Positions 62,727 through 64,000 of a stretch of DNA of 64,000 nt are shown here, piece after piece. Source of the DNA: Lachnospiraceae bacterium (GTDB lineage: Bacteria > Bacillota > Clostridia > Lachnospirales > Lachnospiraceae); the NCBI GenBank assembly GCA_017514845.1, contig JAFWIM010000114.1, forward strand, positions 1 to 64,000. The letters are read 5' to 3'. The translations under genes and the position numbers were made by a program. The notes beneath the pieces are model-generated. The model ran no database searches. It saw nothing but the letters and a program-made list of their open reading frames with translations, and was not told the origin of the DNA. Within the stretch, counting starts at the first letter, position 1, and each line of letters opens with the position of its first letter.

Positions 62727-64000
62727 TTATCTTTCCTCCTCAACTCCTTTCTTTTTGTTGCAGGAACTGCGACGTTCTGCCTCTCTCTGCTGTGCCTCCA
62801 GGCGTCTGGCCGCCAATTCCTTCAATGCACTGGCCTTTTGTTTCTGTGTCCTGGGCTTGATCTTGAATTCCTCCTTTCCCGTATCGCCCAGTGTTTCTTT
62901 CAGCGATTCCAGTTTTGCTTTCGCGGCCTTATACGCTGCTTCCGCGCTTTTCACATCGTCGAACCCATGCTGTTTCGGTATGGCCTCCAGCTGCGTTCTG
63001 GTGAGATCGATCTGCCGTCCGATACCGGCGATCCGGTCTTCCAGGGCTTTCCGTTCCTTCTTGTGGAAGAGATCCCGGGGAGTTGTGTCCAGTACGTCCT
63101 GCAGAGATTTCTGCTGTTTCTGCAGGGCGTACATTTTACGGTTGGCCTTGTTCAGCTTCTGATGAACCGTATCCAGCGGCATGAACTCCGCTTCCTCATT
63201 TCGCAGATCTGTTGTCGTCTCCGGCTCCGGTTTTGGAGAAACGGCACCCTGTTTCTCACCGGTTTCTTTCGTTTTTTCGATCTCTGCCGGAGTGTTCCGC
63301 ATCAGCAGATCCAGGAACTCCTGCAGCACAGCGATGGCAAATCGAATGATCTGTGAAAACAGGCTAGGATTGTTTCCGTTCTCCCGAACCGACTCCGAAA
63401 TCTTGGAAGTGATCTCTTCGGTCTTGAATTCCGTTACTTCTTCCTGGGATCCTCCGGCGATCAGGACCTGGTCAACTGTCCGGTTCCACTCCTGCCGGAG
63501 CTCATTGTCTTGAGTGATCACATCGGCCAGGGGATTGTTCTTTCCAATCTTTTTTGTCGGCAGGTAAGGACCGGAAGGGTCAAATACCTGCTGTCGTTCT
63601 TCCGGCGAAACGAGCTGATTGATCAGGTCGGTGTACATCTGTTTTGCCTCTGGGAGGAAGCTCCGGGACTTAAAAATGTCCTTTCTGCCGGAGAACCATT
63701 TGATATCATAAACGCCTCCCTTCAGAAGGATCCGGCACCCGGAACGGACCTCTCCGTGTTCATCCAGGATCTCCTTTTTTGTTCGAACATGCCGGCCGTC
63801 TTCATCGAAAAACATATTTCGGGTTGCTCGTTTCACTTCCGTTTTTGCCAGAACATCCCTGTCGGCGAAGACCAGATGAATGTGATAGTTCGTCATAGCC
63901 TTGTTGTGATGGAGCGCTGAGGCACACTGGACACCGTACTTTGATCTGAACTTTTCGGTAAACTGTTCCAACAGTTTTTTCGGATCGGCCGCCTGCAGAC
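62727..64000 (-). CDS. MobA/MobL-type relaxase, C-terminal part, cut by window edge
   Basis: The frame is open to the window end (LQAADPKKLLEQFTEKF precedes the first internal start), so the N-terminus is missing. The HxH metal motif NYHIHLVFADRD lies near the visible start, followed by a relaxase-type linker and a C-terminal coiled coil (KLNKANRKMYALQKQQKSLQ, then DRIAGIGRQIDLTRTQLEAI). Such relaxases nick the transfer origin of mobilisable elements. No transfer origin is visible in the window. Confidence 0.78.
   Translation of the reverse strand, partial: LQAADPKKLLEQFTEKFRSKYGVQCASALHHNKAMTNYHIHLVFADRDVLAKTEVKRATRNMFFDEDGRHVRTKKEILDEHGEVRSGCRILLKGGVYDIKWFSGRKDIFKSRSFLPEAKQMYTDLINQLVSPEERQQVFDPSGPYLPTKKIGKNNPLADVITQDNELRQEWNRTVDQVLIAGGSQEEVTEFKTEEITSKISESVRENGNNPSLFSQIIRFAIAVLQEFLDLLMRNTPAEIEKTKETGEKQGAVSPKPEPETTTDLRNEEAEFMPLDTVHQKLNKANRKMYALQKQQKSLQDVLDTTPRDLFHKKERKALEDRIAGIGRQIDLTRTQLEAIPKQHGFDDVKSAEAAYKAAKAKLESLKETLGDTGKEEFKIKPRTQKQKASALKELAARRLEAQQREAERRSSCNKKKGVEEER

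Overview
The window looks like a chromosomal segment of a mid-GC Firmicute, most likely a Lachnospiraceae-type Clostridium relative. Supporting signs are the strong AGGAGG ribosome sites, UPF0158 and DUF3810 proteins, YlmH, an M18 aminopeptidase, a heterodimeric ABC exporter and frequent CapA-type proteins. The assignment is by gene content only.

From 1 to about 41.9 kb the DNA is ordinary chromosome, mostly on the minus strand. It holds an envelope hydrolase start, rpiB, two tRNA-Val genes, a PAP2 phosphatase, a GDPD-acylphosphatase fusion, a two-gene ABC exporter, asnA, and a DUF3810 protein next to a 1,560-residue acidic flavoprotein. Then come an acyl carrier protein with its AMP ligase, an M14 peptidase-like protein, two UPF0158 paralogues, a small alarmone synthetase, two CapA-type proteins with basic repeats, a RluA-type synthase, an ATP-grasp/esterase pair, a thrH-maf-M18 operon, ylmH, two envelope glycosyltransferase-type genes and a NUDIX hydrolase. 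A recurring oddity is long low-complexity charged sequence: acidic in the flavoprotein and the M14 protein, basic in the cytoplasmic tails of both CapA proteins.

From about 42 kb to the end the content is accessory. An AT-rich block (42.8-45.9 kb) carries an XRE regulator, an ImmA/IrrE metallopeptidase, a PIN-domain protein, a caspase-like protease and a TIR-like DUF1863 protein. The last two have the composition of a type IV Thoeris-like anti-phage system. Next is a type I restriction-modification operon read right to left: fic, hsdM, a small membrane gene, hsdS, a small coiled-coil membrane gene, hsdR and a DUF2806 gene. A relaxase fragment at the right edge suggests an integrative or mobilisable element.

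hsdR is broken by a nested insertion. A roughly 7-kb transposon (DUF6431 protein, DDE transposase, ExeA/TniB-like ATPase, accessory ORF) sits in hsdR with TGTT...AACA ends and a 7-bp target duplication. A 3.47-kb element with three tyrosine recombinases and 88-bp terminal inverted repeats sits inside its DDE transposase gene, at the codon for a predicted catalytic aspartate. On paper, precise removal at either level restores an open frame.
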